Part shown: piece by piece, positions 45,934-54,495 of the stretch
How the letters are laid out: the number at the start of each line of letters is the position of its first letter
Position numbering within the stretch: position 1 is the stretch's first letter
Origin: Cristatella mucedo
Lineage: Eukaryota > Bryozoa > Phylactolaemata > Cristatellidae
DNA length: 64,000 nucleotides
Assembly: GCA_009760855.2 (NCBI GenBank)
Contig: WPIO01000013.1
Span: 4,298,501 to 4,362,500, forward strand
Direction: 5' to 3'
Notes under the pieces: model-generated
The model's database searches: none
Told to the model about the DNA's origin: nothing
The model's input: only the letters and a program-made list of their open reading frames with translations
Program-made: the position numbers and the translations under genes

Positions 45934-46376
45934 ATGGATAAATTTCCAAGAATTAAAAAATTTAAATAATTATAGGAAAACGGCAGATTTAAGAAATAAA
46001 TTTGCTCTTCAAAGATATGATGAAGTAGTTGCATATAGTGTTAAAGTTAGATCGTGTCTAACAAATTTAACAAGAGTAAGATATATAATTACAATTGTAA
46101 ATATACTAGTAGCTTTAAGAGTTACAGTTTCTACAACACATGTTCACGCTCATCCTGAAATGACTAATGCAGTCTCAGCTTTCTCAGCACTAACAGCCAT
46201 GCTAATGGCAGTTGACGGTGTTTTAGTTGAAATAGATAAAAGAAAAAGATTTACTCTTGATTCTAACACAGTTTATTTCTAAAGTAACAGATGCTTTATC
46301 TGATGAAGTAGTTACAAAAGAAGGGTTTGACAATCTTATAGAACAACGCTCACAAATAAAAATTAGTCGTGTTTAA
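45934..46376 (+). pseudogene. Small membrane-type protein gene of the provirus, frameshifted
   Basis: Leftmost gene of the AT-rich block. It opens at an ATG preceded by AAAATAG, shifts frame after 11 codons (A-rich run near 45968), runs about 100 codons with two hydrophobic segments (RYIITIVNILVAL and an Ala/Met-rich AFSALTAMLMAV), and shifts again near 46275 before an acidic end. The total would be about 145 residues. I do not recognise the family. Its end overlaps the integrase end by 14 nt, tail to tail. Confidence 0.5.
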
Positions 46377-47239
46377 TCACTTGTAATTCTTCTCTAACAA
46401 AACTTCTCTTAATATCATTTATCCAAAAACGCGCCGTTTGTTTTTCCAATACCATTATTCTAACAATAGTATGTTTAGTCAAACTCCATATTGGGTCTGT
46501 AGCTCTTCTTCTTTTTTCATCTTCTCCTTCACCAGGTTCTAGAAAATATCTAACAGTTGTTCGAAGTTCTAATAATTTTTCCTGTTCTCCAACTTTTCTA
46601 TGATATTTTTGTATATTTAATTTTACAGATTATTTTTTTATCGCCTTTACAGGTTCTTCACCAATTGATCTTGTAACGCTATTATTTAGATAATCAATAA
46701 TCTTTGGTAAATTATAAATCCATTCTTTATTTCTAGTGAAATCTCCATTATTAATGTTTTCTAATTCTTTTTCATATTGTGCAATAAATGCTCTTTCTGC
46801 TACAGTTCTATTCATTCTTTCAACAAGTGCAACACTCTTTTTACTACGAGCTTCTATAACTTGTGTTTCATGTCTTTTCATTTCTTTCATGAATTCTCCT
46901 TTAAACTCAGTTCCAGGATCTACTGTTATCTTCTTTGGCCACTTCAATAAACTTTTTGTGTAAATATCTGTTATAGCTTGTGTTAATTCTTTAGAAGACT
47001 TTGTTTTAAGTGGTCTCGAGCCTTTATATTGCTAGCAACATCAATAACACTCAAAGCATATTTGTATCCAGAATCATTTGGCATATACAAAATGTCTGCT
47101 TGATAACTTTAATTGGGTTTAGTGTATCAAAGAAACCTTTTGGAATTACTTTCGGCCTTGGTTTGAATATCTGACTTATATCAGACTCTGGATTAAATTT
47201 CCCTTCCTTTTTTCTTTCATTTAGAGTTAAAAATGACAT
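46363..47239 (-). pseudogene. Polinton/Maverick-type integrase (DDE), disrupted
   Basis: Retroviral-like integrase of the kind carried by Polintons, which inserts the element into host DNA. The start is at 47239 after a TATAG motif. A first catalytic Asp lies in a QADIL segment, then VIDVAS, the second Asp in TVDPGTEF, and the Glu in ALVERMNRT 33 residues later (slightly short of the usual spacing). The C-terminal domain keeps RATDPIWSL and KRSFVREEL, hallmarks of Polinton integrases. Breaks: a frameshift near 47110, another near 47005, and an in-frame TAA at 46630-46632. So it is inactive as read. An N-terminal zinc-binding domain is not evident. Confidence 0.88.
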
Positions 47240-47248
47240 TCTATAGAA
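47240..47248. promoter_or_regulatory. Shared palindromic TTCTATAGAA start motif
   Basis: A 10-base palindrome (47239-47248 region) places TATAG just before the ATGs of two divergent genes, the integrase (minus) and the Cys-rich gene (plus), leaving almost no room for 5' UTRs. Confidence 0.55.
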
Positions 47249-47695
47249 ATGGAAACATTTTGTGAAAGCTGTTCGACAACATTTAGCGAAATTGAATACT
47301 TAGAGTCAGGTCATCCAGTTTGCCAAAAGGTTAAACGAAGACCAAAGTTAAAGCATGAAATGCGTTGCGATATGTGTGATTTAGATAGTACAAAAACAGA
47401 ATTCGATTGTGGTATTTTAAGAAATAACAAAATAATCATTTGCGAAGATTGTTATTATGCAAGGAATAAATATTCTAAACAAAGACCTACAAAGATATAC
47501 TGCTTAGCAAAGAAACACTTCAAAAAAAGGTGTTCCGAGCTATTCTGCATTCATCATTGTTTAGAACACGAATCAATAATGCATATTGCAAAACTCTTCC
47601 CATTAGTAAAAGGTAAGCGTACAGCAACTAAATTAAAAGAATTAATTGTATTACTTGTTCATTTGTACTTCTCAGGTACTTATGTAAGAAATTAA
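47249..47695 (+). CDS. Cys-rich zinc-binding protein, unknown function
   Basis: An intact 148-residue frame. The first 75 residues hold CESC, CDMCDL, CEDCYYAR-type Cys pairs and a further C..C..HHC cluster near residue 115, suggesting two or three zinc sites. No catalytic motif. It starts directly after TATAGAA. It does not resemble a Polinton core gene that I know. Confidence 0.65.
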   Translation: METFCESCSTTFSEIEYLESGHPVCQKVKRRPKLKHEMRCDMCDLDSTKTEFDCGILRNNKIIICEDCYYARNKYSKQRPTKIYCLAKKHFKKRCSELFCIHHCLEHESIMHIAKLFPLVKGKRTATKLKELIVLLVHLYFSGTYVRN

Positions 47696-47757
47696 AAGAT
47701 TAACTTTCACCTGGTACAAATTCCGATTTTACTCCTGAAGGTAGTTTCATATGCATT

Positions 47758-48029
47758 TCAAGGGTTTCCAGTTAGTTTGTTTATTATATCTACTAAACCC
47801 TTACCAACTTTTCTATTCTGTTTCAATTGCTTCAAACTTAGATTTAATTGTATGCCAGTGTTTTTTGATTTACACTTTTCAATTCTAGCAAGTTGTGTTT
47901 TTGTTACAAAGATTGGAATTGTGCCTGATCGGTCTTCTTTTTTAACCTGATTGAAATAGGTTTTTCACTCTTATGTATTAAGTTTACTTGATACTCTGAT
48001 AGTTTTAGTTTTGCCTCACGGTATTCCAT
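47758..48029 (-). pseudogene. Conserved Polinton/adintovirus small virion-type protein, frameshifted
   Basis: Begins EYREAKLKLSEYQ and later has a VTKTQLARIEKC, IQLNLSLKQLKQ, VGKG stretch. Metazoan Polintons encode a protein with the same order (YREAKLKLSDYQ..., then a TTRQKTKL / KLSKAQISKI block and a hydrophobic Gly-rich tail); its role is thought to be virion-associated, which is from memory. Here the frame shifts near 47915 and ends early at 47758, so the hydrophobic tail is missing. Confidence 0.55.
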
Positions 48030-48083
48030 TCTATAATAAATAAAATTTTATTTAAAGACAAATAAAACTATTATATATTAAGA

Positions 48084-48632
48084 ATGAATCAAGATTCTAT
48101 CTTTAGAGATCGAGTTATGCAACTTTTGGATTACAATCCAGATACTGGCATATTCATACATAAAACTTATCGTGGTGGAGTAACTATTGGAAATGAAGCG
48201 GGGGTAATACACAACGGATATAGAGAAATAGGAATTGATGGAAAACTATACAAAGCTCATAGATTGGCTTGGATGATAATGCATAAGGAAATGCCAGTTT
48301 TTGAAATTGATCATAAAAGTTCTATTAAATCTGATAATAGAATTAGTAATCTAAGAATTGCAAATCGTTCGCAAAACATAAGAAACATAGGAACACGAAA
48401 AAATAATGCTTCGAATTTTATAGGAGTTAGTTTTTACAGAAAATTAAATAAATACAGATCATATATTTGTATAGATTATCATCAACACCATTTAGGTTTA
48501 TTTGACAATCCTATTGCAGCGGCCGAAGCTAGGGATATTGCTGCAATGCGCCTTCATTTGCAATTTGCTCGATTAAACTTTACTTATAGTTTAACAGAAG
48601 ATTACAAAATAGTTCGCTACACAGACTTTTAA
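48084..48632 (+). CDS. HNH endonuclease with AP2 DNA-binding domain
   Basis: An intact 182-residue homing-type nuclease. The HNH core is at residues about 69-95 (AHRLAWMIMH, then the catalytic EIDHKSS and DNRISNLR), preceded by a beta-rich region (GNEAGVIHNGYREIGIDG). An AP2-type domain follows at about 108-155 (FIGVSFYRKLNKYRSYI, HLGLFDNPIAAAEARD). This architecture is common in phages and giant-virus relatives. It cuts DNA and may promote its own spread. It is among the few intact long genes here. It starts after TATATATTAAGA. Confidence 0.88.
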   Translation: MNQDSIFRDRVMQLLDYNPDTGIFIHKTYRGGVTIGNEAGVIHNGYREIGIDGKLYKAHRLAWMIMHKEMPVFEIDHKSSIKSDNRISNLRIANRSQNIRNIGTRKNNASNFIGVSFYRKLNKYRSYICIDYHQHHLGLFDNPIAAAEARDIAAMRLHLQFARLNFTYSLTEDYKIVRYTDF

Positions 48633-49719
48633 TTCTTGCATCTGACTTTCAATTCATCTCTTAGTTTTATCATTTCATTATATATTTGTTCTTGTGTCGC
48701 ACCTTTCGCAAAAAGATTAGCTAGTAACATTGCACTTTCACTTTTATAATCGCAGTGCTTTTTCCCTCCAATTGTACTACTTTCTACTTTTTTATATCTC
48801 TTTTTAACTCATTGCTGTATGAGACTCCAGATTTTTCAACTAAATCTTTTCCTGTTTTAAGATAATATAATCTGTTTTTCACCTCACTATTCTGCAATTT
48901 GTCACTCAAATCAATATCAAAGTTTCTATCAAGTAATTCTATCATATTTTTTATATCTGTAATTGCATTCTTTAGTCTTTCACTTTGTAAACTCAAAGCA
49001 TTCATTCTCTCCTCATGTGTATTCATTGGTGGCGACTTAGCAGTATACATTGTTGTGTCAGTAATCTTCTTAATCAATCCTGCTACAGTTACAGCTATTG
49101 AAACTCCTAAACCAACTGTTCCAATGATAGAAGCTATGCTTGCTATAATAGCTGGAATTGCAGGCAAAAATCCTCCTGATCTTACTTCAAGAAAATTCTT
49201 ACTCCAAGCTTTTGAATCTAATTGTGAAGCATCCCAACTCACTTCCTCTCCAAATGTCTCTGAAAGAAATGTACTAGGATCTAAGTACCAATCAGATTTA
49301 GCTTTTTCTGCTTCTAGCAAAATCTCGTTTATGTTATAACCAACCTCTAGTGATGCGACCATTTTTGACAGTCCTTCTTTTTTATCTGCAATTGTTTTCC
49401 AAAAGACATTGCCATACTTTCCTGAAGCAATATCATCTACAATCTCTTTTATGAATAAACCAAGATCTACAATTCCTGTTATTCCTGATAGAAATCCACC
49501 AAGTGCTTTTGTAGCAGTTCCTATAACTTTGAATGACTGTAAAACTTTTGGAACAATTGTTGCAATTTTATTTGAGGCTCTCAGACTTAGCTTTACTGCA
49601 ATCTTTGGAGCTACTTTTATTATTGCTTTTGAACCTAGATCAGTTGCTATTGTTGTTCCTGATAATACTTCTTCTGTTGTATCTAAGCCAGATTTAAGGT
49701 TTTCTTTTATTTTTTCCAT
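48629..49719 (-). CDS. Large hydrophobic-patch protein, unknown, possible C-terminal frameshift
   Basis: An open frame of 311 residues, ending at 48784. Several hydrophobic/Gly-Ala segments occur (about 71-93 with ALGGFLSGITGIVDLGLFI, and about 187-220 with LPAIPAIIASIASIIGTVG), suggesting membrane insertion or a capsid-internal protein. The last third is charged and coiled-coil-like. A second open stretch (48629-48790) follows in another frame after an A-run, so the true protein may be about 50 residues longer. No family recognised. It shares a bidirectional start region with the first fibre gene. Confidence 0.6.
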
Positions 49720-49731
49720 ATATATATAAGA
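49720..49731. promoter_or_regulatory. Bidirectional TATATATATAAG start region
   Basis: Only 12 bp separate the start codons of two divergent genes (49719 minus, 49732 plus). The whole gap is TATATATATAAGA, an extreme case of the block's start motif. Confidence 0.55.
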
Positions 49732-50589
49732 ATGGATAATATTAGTAAGATTAATGGTAATATTTTTAGTGACCTTGATGCTAATGGAAATAGTATTACA
49801 AACCTTGGTTTTCCAGTAAATGATGGAGATGCAATAAGATTAGATTATGCTCTAAATTCAGACTTTTTTAATACTGTAGCAACTAATGTTTCATGAGAAA
49901 TAGCTTCTGTTTCTAACTTATCTGACTTACTTCCAAAGAATAGCGCAAAAATGTTATCCCAGTTGAATTGTAAAAATATAACTGGTATATCTGGAAGATC
50001 TGCTGATGGAACAGTCTATCAAGATTCTAGGCCTTACAAAGTAATAAACTATGGATTACTAAAAAGTATGACTCAAGTTTTTGATGGCAACTCTAATAGT
50101 ACTCTTGATCTAGGACTAAACTGTATTACCTCTTTGAAAAATTTAGATGTTGTAACAAAGCAATCTGTTGATTCTTATAAATGTTCTACTTTGTACTTAA
50201 GACTTAGTGGTTTTACAAATGATTCAACTATTGTTCCGTTAAACATATTTAATATTAATGTAAATGGAACAGGAACAGAAAGTTCTACATTAAAAGCAAC
50301 TTCTGCAGATATTGCAGTTTTTAATCTGCAAGGAAATATAATCGGCTATTCAACACCTTATACAATTTTTGTTGCTGGTTCAGTAGCAAACTTTCAAACA
50401 GTATCCAATATTCTCTGGTGCTCTAATACTACAGGAACGTTTTTAGAGTTAACTAGTGACAACACTTATGGTGTATCTGGTACTCTCCTTTTAGTTATGA
50501 ACATTGATGGGTCATGTACATATATGATAGGTAATTTAAGAGTTGCTAGTTATATTACATATATTGATTTTATTATTACTATTGTATAG
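49732..50589 (+). pseudogene. Fibre-like protein 1, in-frame stop
   Basis: The frame is continuous over 285 codons except for a TGA at 49894-49896 (codon 55). The N-terminus has the fibre repeat SITNLGFPVNDGDAIRLDYA (N-x-I-x-N-L-x-x-P-x-x-x-x-D-A), typical of tail/receptor fibre proteins of phages and of some viruses and Polinton-like elements. The rest is beta-rich (Ser/Thr/Asn-rich) with no enzymatic motif. Likely a virion surface protein. Translation could restart at 49951. Confidence 0.65.
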
Positions 50590-50590
50590 A

Positions 50591-51517
50591 ATGTCGCTTG
50601 GATATCGTAGAAAAGGTACTAACCAAAAAAATTACATTCGTAAAACTGGATATATTATGAATGGGTCTTTAAATATGAATCAAAATCTAATGAAAAATCT
50701 TGGAGATCCTGTTGATGCTACATATGTTGTAAGTAGAAAGTGTATTGGTACAAACTTTGTAACCAAAATATCTAGAGGAACGACTGCTGATGGTGATCTT
50801 GATATGAATAATCATAGAGTGATAGATCTTGCTAATCCTGTTAATCCAAGTGATGCTGCCACAAAATATTATGCTGATACTAAAATATCAAAAACTGGTG
50901 GAATTGTTAGTGGAAATTTAACTGTAACTGGAACATTAAATATTGCTAATGCAGCAACACCATCCTTAGCAACTAATGTTGCAACTGTTGCATATATGGA
51001 TGCTAACTTTGTAAAATATAATAATCAAATAATGAGCGGGCCTTTAGATATGAATAATATCCCAGTAATTATACGTGGTGATCCTGTAAACCCGAATGAT
51101 GAAGTAAATCTTGGCTATCTAAGAAAAGTAAATGGAAATGTTGGAGTTGTAAATATTAGAGGACTTATGAGCAGTGCGGAAAGTACGCAAATATATGATA
51201 CTACATTTAATGGAGCTTGGAGGCCATATGGTGCATATAGTAGACAAATTTCTGTTCCTTCAGGAATAGTTGTTCTTGGAGCAACGTATTCAACTTATCA
51301 AAACGCATTTATTCTTTCTGATGAAGAAGGTGACATTTTTGGACCTGTAAAAGTGTTATTGCCAATTCCATCAACGCTAACAACACAGCCTGATCAAATG
51401 TAAGGCGGCTATACGTTAAATTCTGATAAGAAATTAATTCCTACTTCTGCTTTTATAGCAGGATCAGATTTAGTTCCTAAACAGATAAATATTAACGTTT
51501 ATATAGCAGCAGCATAA
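50591..51517 (+). pseudogene. Fibre-like protein 2, in-frame stop
   Basis: Starts one base after fibre 1 ends, at an ATG preceded by GTATAGA. It has four fibre repeats (NLMKNLGDPVDATYVV; DLANPVNPSDAATKYY; a TLNIANAATPSLA variant; NIPVIIRGDPVNPNDEV), then a beta-rich C-terminal domain. A TAA at 51401-51403 (codon 271) interrupts the frame, which then continues for 37 more codons to 51517. The terminal TAA overlaps the next ATG (TAATG). Confidence 0.7.
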
Positions 51518-52625
51518 TGCTTAGCAGAAAATTTTTACAGATGACTGGAACTTTGGATATGTCAGGAAATAAAATATTGAATATTGGAAACAATATAGAT
51601 TCATTAGAAGCTGTTGGAAAAGTATTTGCTGATAACAACTATTTAAGAAAAGATTCAGATCAAATAGTAAGAGGAAATATATCAGCAAAATAAAAAAAAT
51701 GTGTTAATGTACTAGCTCCGATAAAAGGAAATGATATTGCATCAAAAGAGTATACTGATACTAAGGCAGATTTTACAGTAAATGGAGATTTAACAGTAAA
51801 TAATCTTCACGTTGGAAGTGAAATAACTTCAGGACATAGTGCACTCGATGTAAATTTTATATATTTAAGAAAAAGAAAATCCTGAGGTACCACTTGCTAC
51901 AGGTTCTTTGACTTTTACAAAAATAGAAAATCTGCCAAATTCTGCTAGTGAAAATTATCATTTAATCAAACTATCCGATGTTCCAAGTAGAAGTCTAAAT
52001 TATAAAAAAATAAAAATAAAAATAAAAGATATTCATAGAGCTTTTCTCTATTCACAATGAACAACTCAAGTAGCATTATTAGTATTACCAATTTCTGATG
52101 GATACACTTTTTACATTGAAAATAGTGAAATAACTCAAATGATCAATCATACTAAAGGATGATAATTTAACTAGAGTAAACTACTCTTTTGTTAAAGCAA
52201 AACTTAATATAATTACTAGTAATGTAGAAAAAAAATTTATTGTTAGAGACTATTTACACAAATTTTACTCACCAAATTTCCATGTTTCTAATTTTCTTAA
52301 TATGTCTTATTATGGAATTGAAGATAATTATATGTTACTATTAAGCAATTATATAACACAATTTGATATAAATAAACATAATCCTGACTGCCCTGAAGAA
52401 ATTATAACAATAACAATAAATTACCCTGTTTTAAATTATAATAATCTTGTCACTCCAAGTGATTTAGATTTTATTGAAATTAATCTAGTTGATAATGTAA
52501 TATTCAAAACTACAAATTTAGCTGTTTACAATTCAGGTAGTAGTGTTATTACTCCAGGAACTAATCCTATCATTATTGATAATCCTCCTCTAGATGTAAC
52601 AAATTATATAATAGTCGATATCTAA
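51517..52625 (+). pseudogene. Fibre-like protein 3, multiply disrupted
   Basis: Starts in the TAATG overlap. It has the fibre repeat KILNIGNNIDSLEAVGKVF and a second NVLAPIKGNDIASKEY block. Breaks are an in-frame TAA at 51691-51693, a frameshift near 51875, a TGA near 52058 and a frameshift near 52158. The last 107 codons (from 52302) are open and beta-rich. The original length would be about 370 residues. Confidence 0.6.
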
Positions 52626-52990
52626 ACTTTCCAATCTAGACTTTCTTTAATAAACTCTGTTGGTATACTATATTCTTTTCCTGTTAGTTGCTTTGTTAAC
52701 TCTATTTTTTTAGAGTATGCTTCTTATTTATGGCTATTTATTTTATCTATTTTCAAATCTTTAAGAAACTCTGAAAAGATTGATCCATCTCTAACTTTTG
52801 TAAATATATACGCCATTTCTTTTTCTGAATGATCTACTCTTAAAGCTTTGTATTATAAAACTAATTTTAATACTTCTAAAAGTGTACTCCTAATATCTTC
52901 AATTCTCCCCATTGGGTATGAGCAAATCTTTATAGTCTGTTGCCTTTGTGCAACTGTTAGACAATCTTTACTTCTAGTTTCTACATTCAT
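52622..52990 (-). pseudogene. Small unknown gene with two in-frame stops
   Basis: 123 codons in one frame with two internal TAA codons (near 52855 and 52722). It starts after a TTATATAGAA motif at 52991-53000. The residues are mixed helical with no known domain. Its end meets the end of fibre 3, tail to tail. Confidence 0.45.
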
Positions 52991-53009
52991 TTCTATATAA
53001 ATAAATATT

Positions 53010-53558
53010 TTACAGTGTGGTTGTTGGAATTGTATCAAAAACTGGGGCATTCGGATCTGCGACAACTTCCGGAGTAACTGGAGCAACTGGTGCGGCTAGA
53101 GCAGCAAGTGTTGCCTTTTGTCTAGCACTTGTTCCATCAGTGATATCAGGTAGAATTGCATAACATTCATCCTTGACAATTCCAGAGATATCTGGTTTCA
53201 TTCCTGCAACGCCTGAGATAACTGTTGAAAGTGTTGGTAGCTGGCTAGCAATCCATGCTGTATATCCAGAGATTTCTCCAGGTGTATCAAGAAGAGTATC
53301 AACTTTAGTTCTCACTGTTGCTTCAAGGTCACTTGTTATACTTGCCATTCCAGAATCGATTACCTTTTGTGCTTCAATGTCACACTCATCAATGTAAAAC
53401 TTTTTAACAGATGTATCTGTCATAATTGAGATATCTGAGTCGAGTGTCTGTTGATCATAAGCAGTCATTCTAGACTTTACAAGGTAGTCAACATATGCTT
53501 TCAGCAGAGTTGCAGATGTAGCAAGATTGGCATCAGTTACTTCAGTTGCTGTCGACAT
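53010..53558 (-). CDS. Helical Ala/Thr/Asp-rich protein, unknown
   Basis: An intact 182-residue frame. Acidic, helix-rich first two thirds; the last third is Ala/Pro-rich (AALAAPVAPVTPEV). No Cys pairs, membrane segment or catalytic motif. Probably structural or virion-associated, by composition and position only. Starts after TATAGGAA. Confidence 0.6.
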   Translation of the reverse strand: MSTATEVTDANLATSATLLKAYVDYLVKSRMTAYDQQTLDSDISIMTDTSVKKFYIDECDIEAQKVIDSGMASITSDLEATVRTKVDTLLDTPGEISGYTAWIASQLPTLSTVISGVAGMKPDISGIVKDECYAILPDITDGTSARQKATLAALAAPVAPVTPEVVADPNAPVFDTIPTTTL

Positions 53559-53585
53559 TTCCTATACTATTATAAAAAAATACAA

Positions 53586-53650
53586 AACATGTATCTCCGT
53601 CAGTAACTCCACAAAGTCATAAAGACATGTGGGTGTTAAGCAGAAAAACA
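53586..53650 (-). mobile_element. LINE family A 3' tail inserted in the provirus
   Basis: About 65 bp matching, antisense, the extreme 3' end of LINE A as seen at 58893-58960 (ATGTATCTCCGTCAGTAACT, CCACAAAG, GTGGGTGTTA). It is severely 5'-truncated and lies between two provirus genes. Confidence 0.85.
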
Positions 53651-53651
53651 T

Positions 53652-53822
53652 CTAATTCTTTTTTAACTCTCTTGCTTTAATTTTAAGTTCCCCATATTTA
53701 TCTTCGTGGGTACACATTTCAAATATAATTTTAATAAGTTCATCAGTTAATTTTAATTTTCTACCTTGGCTAATATCTTGAATTGTATTAGTAATTTTAT
53801 AATTTGTTATTTTTGGATCCAT
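53652..53822 (-). CDS. Small helical protein, unknown
   Basis: An intact 56-residue frame, Lys/Ile-rich and helical (LTDELIKIIFEM). Starts after TATATATGG-type sequence. The LINE-A tail insertion ends just past its stop codon. Confidence 0.45.
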   Translation of the reverse strand: MDPKITNYKITNTIQDISQGRKLKLTDELIKIIFEMCTHEDKYGELKIKARELKKN

Positions 53823-53853
53823 ATATACTATGTAACATTTAATTCAAAATTAA

Positions 53854-54109
53854 TTAATTAATTTGTACGCCCTGTTTAGTTTTTGGAGTTTTTGATTTCT
53901 TTTCTGCTTCTACTAGCATTTCATTTATTTTACTTGTACATTCCATTAGTTTATCACAAGTATCGTAAATCTCAACTAGAACACTGATATACGAGCTATC
54001 CAAATCTGGAATAAGTTTATCAAGTGAATGCTTGACAATTCTCTGATCTACTCTCTTTAACTTTTGTATCTCTTGATTGCTCGCAACTCAGAATTCTTGA
54101 AACATCCAT
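53854..54109 (-). pseudogene. Small coiled-coil gene, frameshifted
   Basis: Starts MDVSRIL after TTTATATAGA, shifts frame near 54085, then 75 open codons of heptad-like helix (RIVKHSLDKLIPDLD, DTCDKLMECTSKINEM) with a basic end. No family recognised. Confidence 0.45.
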
Positions 54110-54129
54110 TCTATATAAATATAAAATTT

Positions 54130-54303
54130 TTATACTTCATCGTCTTCGTTTACATAATTGTATTGATTAGGTTCATCTTCTTCGCTAACATCTGAATATT
54201 CTGATTCTTCACTTTCATATTCTGATTCTTCTGGATTGTAATCAGGATCATCGCTGTCGGACTCTTCATATTCAGATTCATATTCATTTTCAACTTTTTC
54301 CAT
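54130..54303 (-). CDS. Small highly acidic protein
   Basis: An intact 57-residue frame, more than 40% Asp/Glu with regular Tyr (YESEYEESDSDDPDY). Starts after TTATATAA. Short acidic proteins can be DNA mimics or chaperone-like, but nothing here proves that. Confidence 0.5.
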   Translation of the reverse strand: MEKVENEYESEYEESDSDDPDYNPEESEYESEESEYSDVSEEDEPNQYNYVNEDDEV

Positions 54304-54327
54304 TTATATAATAATGAATTTTATTTA

Positions 54328-54495
54328 TTAATATAAATTTATTCCTGCCATCTCAAAAATTAACTCCTCTTCTGCTCTATCATATTCCATTTCTATTTGT
54401 AATTCATATAACTCTTTTGTTGTTTCCCGAATATCATGTTCAACTTTTACTTTTGCTTCAGGTTCAATGATTTCTTCACTCTTTCGTTTTGGCAT
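54328..54495 (-). CDS. Small charged protein with basic N-terminus
   Basis: An intact 55-residue frame starting MPKRKSEE (possible nuclear signal), then a charged helix. Starts after AATATAGATG and overlaps the 3' end of polB by about 20 nt. Confidence 0.5.
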   Translation of the reverse strand: MPKRKSEEIIEPEAKVKVEHDIRETTKELYELQIEMEYDRAEEELIFEMAGINLY

